Assembly: GCF_000953715.1 (NCBI RefSeq)
Contig: NZ_LN824141.1
Location: 1,924,501-1,988,500 of the forward strand
Length of the DNA: 64,000 nt
From: Defluviitoga tunisiensis
GTDB taxonomy: Bacteria > Thermotogota > Thermotogae > Petrotogales > Petrotogaceae
Direction of reading: 5' to 3'
Below are positions 55,158 to 64,000 of the stretch, one piece after another. The notes beneath the pieces were generated by a model. It was not told where the DNA came from. It worked only from the letters and a program-made list of their open reading frames with translations, and searched no databases. Each line of letters opens with the position of its first letter. Within the stretch, counting starts at the first letter, position 1. A program made the translations under genes and the position numbers.

Positions 55158-56054
55158 ATGTATGGATATCTATCAATCTATTTTCATCCAACAGATGAAG
55201 AAAAGAAAACTTATCTTTATTATTATTGTGGACTATGTCATTCATTAAAAGAGCAATTTGGAATAATCTATAGACCACTTATAATAAAAGAAATTGTTTT
55301 TTTCATGATGCTTAAAAATCCTATAATTTCTATTGAAGAGTTTAAATGTCCTTTTGTAACTTTTAAAACCAGATATAAACCTGAAGAAATTGATTTTATA
55401 GAACCATATTCTTATTTAAATATTTTGATTATTTATGGCAAAATAATAGACTACAAGAGCGAAAATATCCCTGTCCCTCAAAAACTCATTAATACTGTAA
55501 GGGGAAAATTGTTGTCTTATTTTGATGAGACTTTTTTAGAAACTTTTGAAAGTTACATAAATCTTCAACAAGAAGTCGAGAATTTAAATGTTGATTTAGA
55601 TGATTATGCAAACCCTTCAATAAAAATAATGAAATGCTTATTTCAAAAATTTTTTCCAGCTGGTTATCCGGAATCATTGCCTATTGTTACAGGATATTTA
55701 ATATATATGTTAGATAGTATCTATGATTTTGATAGAGACATCAAGAGAAATAAATTCAATGCTATAGCACAAGCTTTTAAGGTTAATAATATTATACATC
55801 TAGAAGAAAATCAAAAGGCAAGATTACTTTTCACTTATGATTTATGTGCCAAGGAATTGATGGATAAAATTGATGAGCTAGCAAATTATAACAACCATTT
55901 ATGTACAAAAATAGCATCTTTTTCATTAATTTATCATAGAAATATAATCAATCAAATATTGAACGGGGGAAAGTATAATGAACGAACAACAAATTATTCG
56001 AGATTACATAAACCAAGGCGATTTCAAAAACCTGTTTTTAAATTACCAAAATAA
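55158..56054 (+). CDS. DUF5685-like protein
   Basis: This 298-residue protein begins YGYLSIYFHPTDEEKKTYLY with YYCGLCHSLKEQFG, like DUF5685 proteins (FGYxxP...YxCGLCxxLxxxYG). A later helix carries YMLDSIYDFDRDIKRNKFNA. The region may be all-helical. The last 25 residues are very basic (ERTTNYSRLHKPRRFQKP) and overlap the next gene by 77 bases in another frame, so the natural C-terminus may have been lost. Function unknown. Confidence 0.65.
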   Translation: MYGYLSIYFHPTDEEKKTYLYYYCGLCHSLKEQFGIIYRPLIIKEIVFFMMLKNPIISIEEFKCPFVTFKTRYKPEEIDFIEPYSYLNILIIYGKIIDYKSENIPVPQKLINTVRGKLLSYFDETFLETFESYINLQQEVENLNVDLDDYANPSIKIMKCLFQKFFPAGYPESLPIVTGYLIYMLDSIYDFDRDIKRNKFNAIAQAFKVNNIIHLEENQKARLLFTYDLCAKELMDKIDELANYNNHLCTKIASFSLIYHRNIINQILNGGKYNERTTNYSRLHKPRRFQKPVFKLPK

Positions 56055-56208
56055 TCAAGAATTTAAAAATGATATTGATAAATTTAGAGCTGGATATTAT
56101 AGAAGAAACACCTCCAGTTGTGGTGAATGTCTTCAATGTCTAGGTGCCACAGTGTGTGTAGACACTATGTGCGAATGTTTTGGTGGAGACTTTTGCCGAT
56201 GGTTTTAA
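55978..56208 (+). CDS. Small cysteine-rich protein, unknown function
   Basis: This 76-residue protein starts at ATG 55978 with GGGGGAAAG 5 bases upstream, inside the end of the DUF5685-like gene. The C-terminal third has seven cysteines (CGECLQCLGATVCVDTMCEC, then CRW), suggesting metal or disulfide binding. A similar Cys-rich block near DUF5685 genes would make it a functional partner; I recall this only loosely. Confidence 0.65.
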   Translation: MNEQQIIRDYINQGDFKNLFLNYQNNQEFKNDIDKFRAGYYRRNTSSCGECLQCLGATVCVDTMCECFGGDFCRWF

Positions 56209-56223
56209 GCAGATTCCTCAAAA

Positions 56224-56715
56224 ATGACTATAAATAAAATAAATCCTGTTGTCAAAACTTCTTTTCTTATCATTATTTTTTATCTTTTGTTCATTATCTC
56301 AAGAACTTTCAGAATTGCTCCTAGCATCATCAGTATGCTAATGCCTTTTGGAATACTTTTTTTAAAGAAGGGATACTCAGTAATTTATTCTGTTGTACTT
56401 ATTATCTTAATCAATATAAGCGGATTTGTAGTTGAAAGTATAGGTATTTTTTTACTTTTTATGGTACCTGTTTTGATATATAATACTTTCCAAAAAAAAG
56501 TTGTCAGACATTCACTTATTACTATTTTTTCTGTAACCTCTTTTTTTATAATGTACTATTTCTTTGGATATTTGCTGCATGACTTCTTTTTAAGAAATAA
56601 TTTAACTTGGCTATTGCTTTTATTGTATATTGTTTTTGCCAATTTATATGGATTTTTGCTTAATAGGTTAAAAAAAGAAATTGAAAATTTTGTAAAAAAG
56701 GAAGAATACAAATGA
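56224..56715 (+). CDS. Small multi-pass membrane protein, unknown function
   Basis: This 163-residue protein has about five membrane helices across 10-150 and a basic C-terminus. The compact size is like ECF-transporter S components or DUF2232 fragments, but no motif allows assignment. It overlaps the P1 peptidase start by 4 bases. Confidence 0.6.
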   Translation: MTINKINPVVKTSFLIIIFYLLFIISRTFRIAPSIISMLMPFGILFLKKGYSVIYSVVLIILINISGFVVESIGIFLLFMVPVLIYNTFQKKVVRHSLITIFSVTSFFIMYYFFGYLLHDFFLRNNLTWLLLLLYIVFANLYGFLLNRLKKEIENFVKKEEYK

Positions 56716-57668
56716 ACAATACTATAACTGCTGTTCCTGGTATTAAGGTTGGTCACTATACTGATTTACAAGCTATTACTGGTTGTACAGTCATTCTGGT
56801 TGAAGATGGTGCTGTAGCAGGTGTTTGTGTAAGTGGTTCAGCACCCGGAACAAGAGAAACTGATTTGTTAAAAACTGGAAACTTAGTTCAGCAAGTTCAT
56901 GCTATACTTTTAACTGGAGGAAGCGCCTTTGGTCTTGACGCAGCAGCGGGAGTAATGCAATTCCTTGAGGAGAAGAATATTGGTTTTCAAACAGATACAA
57001 TCACCGTACCTATTGTTCCTTCAGCTGTTATATATGACTTAGATATAGGGAATCCACATATTCGCCCTAATAAAGAAGCAGGATACATTGCATCAAGCAA
57101 TGCAACTACTCAAGAAGTTATACAAGGTAGTGTAGGAGCTGGAACTGGTGCTATGGTTGGTAAGGGTGCAGGCAAAAATTATTCTATGAAAAGTGGCGTT
57201 GGAAGTTCATTGATAGATTTAGGAAAAGGAATTCTAGTTGGAGCTCTTAGTGTTGTTAATGCCACAGGAGATATATACGAAAATGGAGAAATTATTGCTG
57301 GAGCAATTGATGAAAACAACAAATTTCTAGACATATATAATCTTATGAAAAAGAGAATGTTTAGGGCGAACCCAGGAGAAAATACTACTTTATCAGTAGT
57401 TGCAACAAATGCACGTTTGACAAAAGAATGGGCCAATAAAATTGCACAAGTTGCCAATGATGGATTTGCTCGAACTATAAAACCTGTCCATTCATTATTT
57501 GATGGTGACACAGTATTTTGTATATCAACAGGAAATGTTGAAGTTGACTTTTTTGACATATCATTGATCTCCCAAGTAGCAGCAGAAGCAATCGAAAAAT
57601 CCATCATTAATGCCGTTAAACACGCCCAAAAAATCGATGGCCATCTTACTTATTCTGACTTATTTTAG
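56712..57668 (+). CDS. P1 family (S58, DmpA-like) peptidase
   Basis: This 318-residue protein matches DmpA/BapA: TAVPGIKVGHYTD, TGCTVILVEDGAVAG, LLTGGSAFGLDAAAGVM, and the self-processing site PGENTTLSVVATNARLT (about 216-230), where the residue after cleavage is probably Thr. Family enzymes are aminopeptidases of small D- or beta-peptides and self-cleave into alpha and beta chains. The physiological substrate is unknown. Confidence 0.9.
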   Translation: MNNTITAVPGIKVGHYTDLQAITGCTVILVEDGAVAGVCVSGSAPGTRETDLLKTGNLVQQVHAILLTGGSAFGLDAAAGVMQFLEEKNIGFQTDTITVPIVPSAVIYDLDIGNPHIRPNKEAGYIASSNATTQEVIQGSVGAGTGAMVGKGAGKNYSMKSGVGSSLIDLGKGILVGALSVVNATGDIYENGEIIAGAIDENNKFLDIYNLMKKRMFRANPGENTTLSVVATNARLTKEWANKIAQVANDGFARTIKPVHSLFDGDTVFCISTGNVEVDFFDISLISQVAAEAIEKSIINAVKHAQKIDGHLTYSDLF

Positions 57669-57675
57669 TACTTAC

Positions 57676-57876
57676 TTAACTCAACTTTGCGGTATAACCA
57701 ACTTCTTCCAATAATTCAATAATTTCCTCGGGAGCCCCTTCCGTCTCAACTTCGACTTTCTTACTACTTAAATCTACCTTATAATTGGTTACTATATCAG
57801 AAGATTTAAGTTGTTTTTCTATAATTGTTTTGCAATGATTGCACGACATATCTGGAACATCGAATACATATCTCAT
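57676..57876 (-). CDS. copZ: Copper chaperone CopZ-like HMA protein
   Basis: This 66-residue single HMA domain has the metal motif MSCNHC (residues 10-15; CxxC). It lies 2 bases after copA on the same strand and its ribosome binding site (GAGGGATA) sits inside the copA end. It should pass Cu(I) to the ATPase. The motif Ser-Cys-Asn-His rather than Thr-Cys-Gly-His is a minor variation. Confidence 0.9.
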   Translation of the reverse strand: MRYVFDVPDMSCNHCKTIIEKQLKSSDIVTNYKVDLSSKKVEVETEGAPEEIIELLEEVGYTAKLS

Positions 57877-57878
57877 AT

Positions 57879-60113
57879 TTATCCCTCTTTCACTTTTAAT
57901 TTTTTTTCAATAGTACTAGAATTTAAAATAACATTAATCGAACTCAGAAACATGGCTATTTCTGATAAAACCGGATGCATAAGGCCCATCATAGCCAGAG
58001 GAATCATTATTACATTATAAAAAAAAGCCCAGAAAAGGTTCTGTTTAATCTTTTGAAAAGTAATTTTTGAAATCTCAATTGCATCTATTATCTTAGATAT
58101 TTCCCCTTGAATAATTATTATATCTGCACTTTCTATGGCTAGATCTGTACCTGTACCAATAGCTATTCCAATTTCTGATGATTTTAATGCTGCAGCATCA
58201 TTTATTCCATCACCTATCATACAAACCTTTTTTCCTTCAATTTGATATTTTCTAACTATATTAACTTTTTCACTAGGACTAACATTTGCCCAAAACTCGT
58301 CTACTCCCACTTTTTCTGCTACAGCCTTTGCAGTAATTTCATTATCTCCAGTTACAATAACAGGCTTAATATTCATATTTTTTAGCTTATTTATAGTATC
58401 AATAGCTCCAGATCTTATTTTATCAGCAATTCTTATATAACCCCTTAATTCATCATTGACCAAAACCTCTACTACTGTCTCTCCCCTTTTCATAAAATCG
58501 ATATACTTTTCAGACTTTTTTGGTTTTCCAATAAAATACAAGTCTTTTTTATATCTTGCATAAATTCCTAGTCCTGCCTTTTCTTCGATTTCATCTAATT
58601 TTAGATCAGATATCATGTCAGTTTTTAATTCGTCTTTAACATACTTAATAATTGCATTAGCTAAAGGATGAGTTGAATTTTCTTCAATTTTTGCCACAAC
58701 TTGTAGGATTTGATTATCCAAATTATGCCAAACAACACTAGGATGACCTTCTGTGATAGTACCTGTTTTATCAAACAACACAACATCAATATTTTTTGCC
58801 ATTTGTACCGATTCACCGTTTTTTATTATTAATCCTCTTTTTGCAGCGGAACTACTAGCAGACAGAAGTGCCATAGGCGTTGCTAAACCCAAAGCACAAG
58901 GACACGCAATTACCAAAGTAGCAACAAAAGTAAATAAAGCCGTAGAAAATGGTCCTGCATCTACAAGAACCCAAGGTAAGATATTTGATACTTTTAGCAA
59001 AAAAGGCTGAAATGCTTCATAATTAATAAACCATAATATACTGCTCAATACAGCCATCGAAAAAACTATAGGAATAAAATAAATGGTAATTCTATCTGCA
59101 AAGGCTTGAATAGGAACTTTTGAGGATTGTGCTTCTTCTATCAATTTTATCATCTGATTAATAAACAAATCTTCTCCAACCCTTGAAACTTCTACTTTAA
59201 TAACCCCCGATTCAACTATTGTACCACTAATTACATATTCGCCCACCGTTTTATATACAGGTAAAGGTTCACCAGTTACCATAGATTCATCAATAGTCGC
59301 TTTCCCTTCAACTATGATTCCATCAAGCGGAACTTTTTCTCCAGTTCTCATTACTATTATATCTCCTATTTTTATTGTTTCTACGGGCAACTCTATTATT
59401 TCACCATCCATCAACACATTAGCCTTTTCCACTCTCAAAGCTAATAAGGCTTGAATATCTTTTGAAGCATTATACTTCATCTTTGATTCAATATACTTTC
59501 CAAGAAGATTTAAGGTGATTAACATAGCAGAAATGCTACCAAAGGACTGAACGTTCAAACCAAATATTAATAAAATGGTTGTCATCCATGAAGATAGAGC
59601 TCCTATTGTAACCAAAGTATCCATGTTAGTATGCAAATGAGACAAGGCTATCCATGCGCTTTTTAAAGTTTTTCTACCTGGATAAAAGATCACAATTCCA
59701 CCGCAAAATAGCTCAATAAAAGTCATATGAGGAATATGAATGCCACTCATGTGAATTATCATAATTATCATCAGCGGTATTGTAACAATTAATGATACCA
59801 TTAAGTCTTTTTTTGCTTCTTTAAATCTTTTTTCTATTAAATTTACGGTAGGCATTTCTCTAGAGACTTTATAACCTATGCTTTCTACCGCTTTTTCTAT
59901 GTCTTCAATTGTAACCTTATCATTGGCGATTACGATTGCCTTTTCAGTTGCCAGATTCACTGAAACATACTTAACTCCATCTATTTTTTTTATTGCCCTT
60001 TCAACATTTCTAACACAAGATGCACACGTCATTCCTTGTACACTAAAGCTAATCTCTTTTTCTTGCGATAAGGATAGAGAATTATTTATGGACGTTTCAG
60101 TTGATGACTTCAT
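57879..60113 (-). CDS. copA: Cu(I)-exporting P1B-type ATPase CopA
   Basis: This 744-residue protein has one N-terminal HMA domain with GMTCASCVRN (about 28-37). Membrane helices follow, with metal-binding CPCALGLATP (about 414-423), phosphorylation site DKTGTITEG, SHPLANAI-type HP motif (NSTHPLANAI), GDGINDAAALK and AIGTGTDLAIESADI. One HMA is fewer than E. coli CopA (two). It exports copper from the cytosol, under CsoR control. Confidence 0.96.
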   Translation of the reverse strand: MKSSTETSINNSLSLSQEKEISFSVQGMTCASCVRNVERAIKKIDGVKYVSVNLATEKAIVIANDKVTIEDIEKAVESIGYKVSREMPTVNLIEKRFKEAKKDLMVSLIVTIPLMIIMIIHMSGIHIPHMTFIELFCGGIVIFYPGRKTLKSAWIALSHLHTNMDTLVTIGALSSWMTTILLIFGLNVQSFGSISAMLITLNLLGKYIESKMKYNASKDIQALLALRVEKANVLMDGEIIELPVETIKIGDIIVMRTGEKVPLDGIIVEGKATIDESMVTGEPLPVYKTVGEYVISGTIVESGVIKVEVSRVGEDLFINQMIKLIEEAQSSKVPIQAFADRITIYFIPIVFSMAVLSSILWFINYEAFQPFLLKVSNILPWVLVDAGPFSTALFTFVATLVIACPCALGLATPMALLSASSSAAKRGLIIKNGESVQMAKNIDVVLFDKTGTITEGHPSVVWHNLDNQILQVVAKIEENSTHPLANAIIKYVKDELKTDMISDLKLDEIEEKAGLGIYARYKKDLYFIGKPKKSEKYIDFMKRGETVVEVLVNDELRGYIRIADKIRSGAIDTINKLKNMNIKPVIVTGDNEITAKAVAEKVGVDEFWANVSPSEKVNIVRKYQIEGKKVCMIGDGINDAAALKSSEIGIAIGTGTDLAIESADIIIIQGEISKIIDAIEISKITFQKIKQNLFWAFFYNVIMIPLAMMGLMHPVLSEIAMFLSSINVILNSSTIEKKLKVKEG

Positions 60114-60131
60114 ATTAAGACACCTCTGTAT

Positions 60132-60404
60132 TTAATATGTTTTGTTTAAATATCTAATAACTTCTTCTAATTCTTCTAATTTAATATTAATCTCTTGCTG
60201 ATTTTGGGAAGTTATTGCTTCTTTTAAACACGTTTCAATATGTTTCTTCAAAATATCTACATGGGCATTTTTTAACAACGATATCGTTGCTAATAGTTGT
60301 TTTGATATATCTATGCAATATCGTTCTTCTTCTACCATCTTAATAGTTGCTTCAAGCTGACCTTTCGCTGTTTTTAATTTATTTAATGCTTTTTCATGTT
60401 TCAA
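60132..60404 (-). CDS. csoR: CsoR-family copper-sensing repressor
   Basis: This 90-residue all-helical protein (KLKTAKGQLEATIKMVEEER) has the Cu(I) triad Cys30, His55 and Cys59. The spacings (25 and 4) are identical to M. tuberculosis CsoR (C36, H61, C65). It is the first gene of csoR-copA-copZ. With copper bound it leaves the operator at 60501-60530. Confidence 0.93.
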   Translation of the reverse strand: MKHEKALNKLKTAKGQLEATIKMVEEERYCIDISKQLLATISLLKNAHVDILKKHIETCLKEAITSQNQQEINIKLEELEEVIRYLNKTY

Positions 60405-60500
60405 TTTTTTTCCCCCTCTACCGCTATTGTAACTGATACTATAATCAAACCCTTTCGCTATTTTTCTTTGTATTTTCTAGATCCTATTTTTGATTTTTAG

Positions 60501-60536
60501 ATTACTACCCCCCTACCCAGGGGTAGTAATATTATA
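60501..60536 (-). promoter_or_regulatory. CsoR operator with overlapping promoter
   Basis: ATTACTACCC...GGGGTAGTAAT (60501-60530) is the C-tract/G-tract palindrome typical of CsoR operators. A TATAAT box for the minus strand lies directly next to it at 60531-60536. The -35 box is not convincing. The region is the strongest GC block of this gap. Confidence 0.8.
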
Positions 60537-60570
60537 ATCAAGATATTTTTCATTAATATTAAATAATAAT

Positions 60571-60600
60571 TAAAAAAGCCCGCTTTTAGCGGACTTTTTA
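60571..60600 (-). terminator. Bidirectional terminator of the LVIVD gene
   Basis: AAAAAGCCCGC and GCGGACTTTTT pair around TTTTA with one mismatch, with T-runs on both strands. It separates the FN3/LVIVD gene from the csoR promoter. Confidence 0.85.
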
Positions 60601-60634
60601 TTAATAGAATTTATTGTATAATTATTTTTTGCTA

Positions 60635-62338
60635 TTACTCTACTCTAGAAATACTTAATTTTACCTGCTTAACTCCATTTTCTTTAGAAGTACCTAATAT
60701 CTCGTTTATTGCAACTAATAACTTATTTTCTATTTCTTTTTCTATTCCGGTTTTCTTAAACTGATCTACTGAATAAGTAGAAAATATCACTCTGAGAGTA
60801 TCGAACACTTTTGAAAATGATTTTTCAACTTTCGCTTGCATATCTTGATTTGGTACAACAAGAGAGAACTCTGTAACGTAAACACGATTGTTTAAATTTA
60901 TGCGAATTGGATATTCTCCTTTAATAATTTCAACATTGATATCCATAGGTTTTTCTACATACACAATTTCTGGTTTTTCTGAGCCATAAAATTTAATGTC
61001 CGTATAACCAAGAAATTTTGGATTATTAGGGTTTTCTTTAATAGAATAGACACTTACTTTATCGTCAGTAAACCTTAAATATAAGTAACCATTTGCCATT
61101 TTTATACCATTTGCACCTTTGAGATCAAGTTTTGACTTTATTACTGGGTTTTCAGGATTAGAAATATCAGCTATGTCTATACCTTCATCTTGCCTTAAAA
61201 TGTATAGGTATCCATTATTTTGGATAACATCAGTAACATTACCTGTGGTCTGAACATTAGCAATCTCCTTAGGATTGTTAGGATCTCCAACCTCATAAAT
61301 AGTAACTCCATATCTTCCGCTTGGAGAGTATAGATATACTTTTTCTGTAGCTTTCTCTTTTGTTGTAAACATAATCTGAGAGGTAGATTCTCCTCCCTTA
61401 CCATCTTTTGCAACTACTCTTAAAGTATAGCTTTTTCCAGGTTCCAATGAATTATATTCATAAAAATAGTTAGAAACATTACTTGCAATTAACTTTTCTT
61501 CTTGGCCTTCTTCTTTTAAATATATATCAAAAGTTAGTATATCTCCATCTAAATCCTCAGTCTGCCAAACAAAATAAACCTTTTCACCTTCTATCAGTTG
61601 ATTCTCAGTTGGAGATAACAGAGTGGGTTGTGTTGGCGGAACATTTTTCTGAAATACATAAGGATTTGAAAATCCAAAAACTTTATTATCTTTTACTACT
61701 GCAAATTTAAGATCTAATCCATCTTCAGGAACAGACCCTAACAAAACAACATTTTGAAGGGCAGTTTTAAATGGCTCATATATTCCTGCAGCGTTCTTTT
61801 TATAGATTAAGTATTGATCATAACCTGTTGGAAGAGTAATGTATAAATCATTGCCTTCCCATTTGTATTCAATAGTATATTTAATAGGATTTCTACTTAA
61901 TTTTATATTATCTAATGACATATCATCTTTAATAAAAAATGCGGGGTCTGTATAGTAGTAATAAGCTATATTGTTATCATCTACTGCTAAAACGTTTAAT
62001 TCATAGGAACCTTCTTCAACTTTTAACTCAATAGGTGTACCAACAGGGAAAACCGATTCATATGTATTTAATCCATTCAACTCCACTTTTATTTTACTGT
62101 AAGGTTCTGTTAAATTACTTTCCTTATTTATTGAATAATTAATAGTTAATTTATATTTTCTACCTAAAAGCATTACAGAAATAATTATAATTGCTGCTAC
62201 GACTATAATTGCAACTATCGTAGAAATTATGATTATCCGTTCTTTATTATTTCTAGGCTTTTGTTCTTTACTTCCTTCTATAAGTTGTTCATATTCCATT
62301 TTGCTTTCTTTCTTTTCTTGACCACCTTGGTCAGCCAT
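60635..62338 (-). CDS. Membrane-anchored FN3 and LVIVD-repeat protein
   Basis: This 567-residue protein has one N-terminal membrane helix (about 33-57) after a charged cytoplasmic tail. One domain with FN3 character (about 235-328; QPTLLSPTENQL...YTLRVVAKDGKGGES) is followed by LVIVD-type blades (about 330-440; VTIYEVGDPNNPKEIANV, DGIDIADISNPENPV-like). Such repeats form beta-propeller surface proteins. Function unknown. It lies 2 bases after rsmA; GGAGGGAT precedes the ATG. Confidence 0.72.
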   Translation of the reverse strand: MADQGGQEKKESKMEYEQLIEGSKEQKPRNNKERIIIISTIVAIIVVAAIIIISVMLLGRKYKLTINYSINKESNLTEPYSKIKVELNGLNTYESVFPVGTPIELKVEEGSYELNVLAVDDNNIAYYYYTDPAFFIKDDMSLDNIKLSRNPIKYTIEYKWEGNDLYITLPTGYDQYLIYKKNAAGIYEPFKTALQNVVLLGSVPEDGLDLKFAVVKDNKVFGFSNPYVFQKNVPPTQPTLLSPTENQLIEGEKVYFVWQTEDLDGDILTFDIYLKEEGQEEKLIASNVSNYFYEYNSLEPGKSYTLRVVAKDGKGGESTSQIMFTTKEKATEKVYLYSPSGRYGVTIYEVGDPNNPKEIANVQTTGNVTDVIQNNGYLYILRQDEGIDIADISNPENPVIKSKLDLKGANGIKMANGYLYLRFTDDKVSVYSIKENPNNPKFLGYTDIKFYGSEKPEIVYVEKPMDINVEIIKGEYPIRINLNNRVYVTEFSLVVPNQDMQAKVEKSFSKVFDTLRVIFSTYSVDQFKKTGIEKEIENKLLVAINEILGTSKENGVKQVKLSISRVE

Positions 62339-62340
62339 AT

Positions 62341-63144
62341 CTATCCCTCCAACAGTTTATACATTCTAATATACGTTTCTATTGGAATTTCTTCTGGTCT
62401 CACTAACTCATTAAGTCCTAATTCTTTTAATATTGATTCAGGATTATTAATTACATTTTTTAAGTTATTTTTCAATGTTTTTCTTCTACTAGAAAAACAT
62501 TGATGTATGAATTTCATAAATTTATCTGGATCTATTTCTTCAATATATTTGTATTTCGGGGTCAATTTTAAAACTACAGAATCAACTTTTGGTATAGGAA
62601 CAAAATTTGCTTTGGATACATTCATTATTTTTTCAATATCACAGTAAATTTGAACAAAAATACTCAACGGACTGTACGATTTTCCAGATTTGGCTACCAT
62701 TCTCTCACCAAATTCCTTTTGAAACATCATTACAGCATAATGAAATTTAGGAGATTCTTTAAGTATTTTTTCCAGAATAGGTGAAGAAATGTAATATGGA
62801 ATATTAGCAATATATTTTAAGTTTTTATAATCTTTAAACATAGATAAATCTACTTTCAAAAAATCCATATTAAACATTTCTATATTATCGTAATTTTTCA
62901 ACCTTTCTGTTAACAGTGGTTTAAATCTTTCGTCAATCTCAAAACTGATAACCCTTTTTGCTCTCTTGGCAATTTCTTCTGTAAGTATCCCTATTCCGCT
63001 TCCTATCTCAATAACCGTATCGTCTTCAGTAACCATGCTTTTACATACTATTTCTTCTGCAATTTTTGGAACAGAAAGAAAGTTCTGACCTAAACTTTTC
63101 TTTAATTTTATATTATACTTTTTTAACCATTCTGACGTAGTCAA
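62341..63144 (-). CDS. rsmA: 16S rRNA dimethyladenosine transferase RsmA/KsgA
   Basis: This 267-residue methyltransferase has KSLGQNFLSVPKIAEEI, SAM motif VIEIGSGIGILTEEIAKRA and the catalytic NIPYYISSPIL motif (N-I-P-Y). It dimethylates A1518/A1519 of 16S rRNA. The C-terminal helical domain (FSSRRKTLKNNLKNV) is present. Confidence 0.97.
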   Translation of the reverse strand: MTTSEWLKKYNIKLKKSLGQNFLSVPKIAEEIVCKSMVTEDDTVIEIGSGIGILTEEIAKRAKRVISFEIDERFKPLLTERLKNYDNIEMFNMDFLKVDLSMFKDYKNLKYIANIPYYISSPILEKILKESPKFHYAVMMFQKEFGERMVAKSGKSYSPLSIFVQIYCDIEKIMNVSKANFVPIPKVDSVVLKLTPKYKYIEEIDPDKFMKFIHQCFSSRRKTLKNNLKNVINNPESILKELGLNELVRPEEIPIETYIRMYKLLEG

Positions 63145-63193
63145 CTAAATTATCACCTTCAACCCAAATTGTGTATAAACACAACTCATGTTC

Positions 63194-64000
63194 TTAAAAC
63201 AATCCTTTAACATTTTCAAAAACATCTACTCCTGTATCAACAAAACCCATAAAAAATTGAACGGTAGTCATAACTTCAACAATATTTGTTATCGCATTTT
63301 TAGGTACATATATTATATCTTTTGGTTTAATTTCTGGATTCATTGATGTTTTTATAGGTGCTGCCTTTATTATACCAGATAAATCAAGCGTAATTGGTGG
63401 ATTTTCTGGACCATCTTTAAACAAATATACTGTTGATGGTTGAGCTGATTTGGTAGTATTTCCAGCTTTAAGTATGGCATCTAAGACCGTCATACCTGAA
63501 TTATATGTAACCAAACCTGGCCTTGTTACTTCTCCAAAAACATATACTACTTGTTCTTCTGATGGTGGAACATACACAATCGAACCGGGTTTGACTAATA
63601 CGTTTCTCAGGTTGTCAATATTGCCTAGATTTACCACAATTTCTTCGTTTTCCTCTGTATAAATTATTGCATTTTCTTGATTTTTCCAATCAATTTTAGA
63701 ACTTGAAAGAATCTCAACCAAACTGATAGGAATATCCGTTCTAATACTCTTAGGATCAACATTACCTAAAACGGCTATATATGAACCCTCTAAATCTGGT
63801 TGAATTATAACATAAGAACCTTTTGGAACTTCTTTTGTTAAATTATTTAATATATCTGTAGAATCAAGGCTTTCTATTAGTTTTCCGTTTTTATATATTT
63901 GTATTACTCCTTTATCTACAGGAGTAAATCCATTAACAGAAGAAAATACATCTATTATTCGAACTATATTGTCTGTAATTACTTTCGTTTCCCCGCTTTT
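63194..64000 (-). CDS. SLBB-domain polysaccharide export protein, 5' end outside window
   Basis: The frame is open from the stop at 63194 to the window edge (269 codons), so the N-terminal PES/signal part is missing. Two or three SLBB-type beta-grasp units are visible: GSYVIIQPDLEGSYIAVLGN (near 63815-63760), then QVVYVFGEVTRPGLVTYNSG followed by MTVLDAILKAGNTT. A last DIIYVPKNAITNIVEVMTTV precedes a short C-terminus. Wza-like and SLBB proteins carry exopolysaccharide across the envelope. A TTG at 63721 is not the real start. Confidence 0.82.
   Translation of the reverse strand, partial: KSGETKVITDNIVRIIDVFSSVNGFTPVDKGVIQIYKNGKLIESLDSTDILNNLTKEVPKGSYVIIQPDLEGSYIAVLGNVDPKSIRTDIPISLVEILSSSKIDWKNQENAIIYTEENEEIVVNLGNIDNLRNVLVKPGSIVYVPPSEEQVVYVFGEVTRPGLVTYNSGMTVLDAILKAGNTTKSAQPSTVYLFKDGPENPPITLDLSGIIKAAPIKTSMNPEIKPKDIIYVPKNAITNIVEVMTTVQFFMGFVDTGVDVFENVKGLF

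Noticed and set aside
57179-59010. Open frames opposite the P1 peptidase and copA
   Set aside because: They mirror the codons of the real genes and have no independent start signals.

Overview
The window is AT-rich bacterial chromosome with densely packed genes. Many genes overlap by ATGA or are separated by only a few bases. Several features point to the Thermotogota, most likely a Petrotogaceae member of the Petrotoga/Defluviitoga kind: a heterodimeric ABC exporter of the TM287/TM288 type, a gyrB-ftsA-ftsZ cluster followed by a short GspE/PilB-like ATPase, the low GC content, and secreted proteins without Gram-negative pilus genes. The genus assignment is an inference from gene content; no 16S gene is present.

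Layout, left to right. Positions 1-4541 hold a forward housekeeping run: yvcK (cut by the window edge), whiA, nrdR, greA, lysS, rpmB. tRNA-Arg and tRNA-Ser follow on the minus strand, driven by a consensus promoter. Positions 4847-15790 hold a long minus-strand cluster that I consider the most interesting part. It encodes several small secreted proteins sharing a short conserved motif, a pilus-chaperone/DUF916-like Ig-fold protein, a secretin-like protein, a probable beta-barrel, a BTAD (SARP-like) regulator ending in a degenerate GGDEF domain, and a PAS-PAS-PAS-GGDEF diguanylate cyclase. A complete IS256-family element (11986-13548, 9-bp target duplication) lies inside it and separates one secreted-protein gene from its ribosome binding site. 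A further relative lies on the plus strand at 15997.

Positions 16625-21200 carry yceD-rpmF-plsX-rsfS-rpsB-miaB (ribosome, lipid and tRNA modification). Positions 21451-25695 are a MarR-controlled heterodimeric ABC exporter operon. Positions 26233-34515 carry an O-antigen ligase-like membrane protein, a small anchored protein, recG, lgt, a gluzincin-like metalloprotease and alkaline phosphatase. A promoter-hairpin-terminator unit at 34578-34715 looks like an undescribed small RNA. Positions 34728-42592 are minus-strand: rsmD, tRNA-Gly, a TPR membrane protein, a lipase-like protein with a missing nucleophile, a polyprenyl synthetase, a BFN-domain protein, plsC and thiI.

Positions 43109-45215 are a self-regulated TetR gene with a radical SAM/SPASM gene. 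Positions 45440-57668 are a forward run: mtaB, a class IV aminotransferase, a DciA-like DUF721 gene, gyrB, a small membrane protein in the position of ftsQ, ftsA, ftsZ, a compact GspE-like ATPase, uncharacterised envelope genes, and a P1 peptidase. Positions 57676-60530 are a csoR-copA-copZ copper operon with a clear CsoR-type operator. The window ends with a membrane-anchored FN3/LVIVD protein, rsmA and a partial SLBB polysaccharide-export gene, all on the minus strand.

A dispersed intergenic repeat of about 104 bp occurs in two good copies (21201 and 42656, opposite orientation) and one degraded copy (26139).
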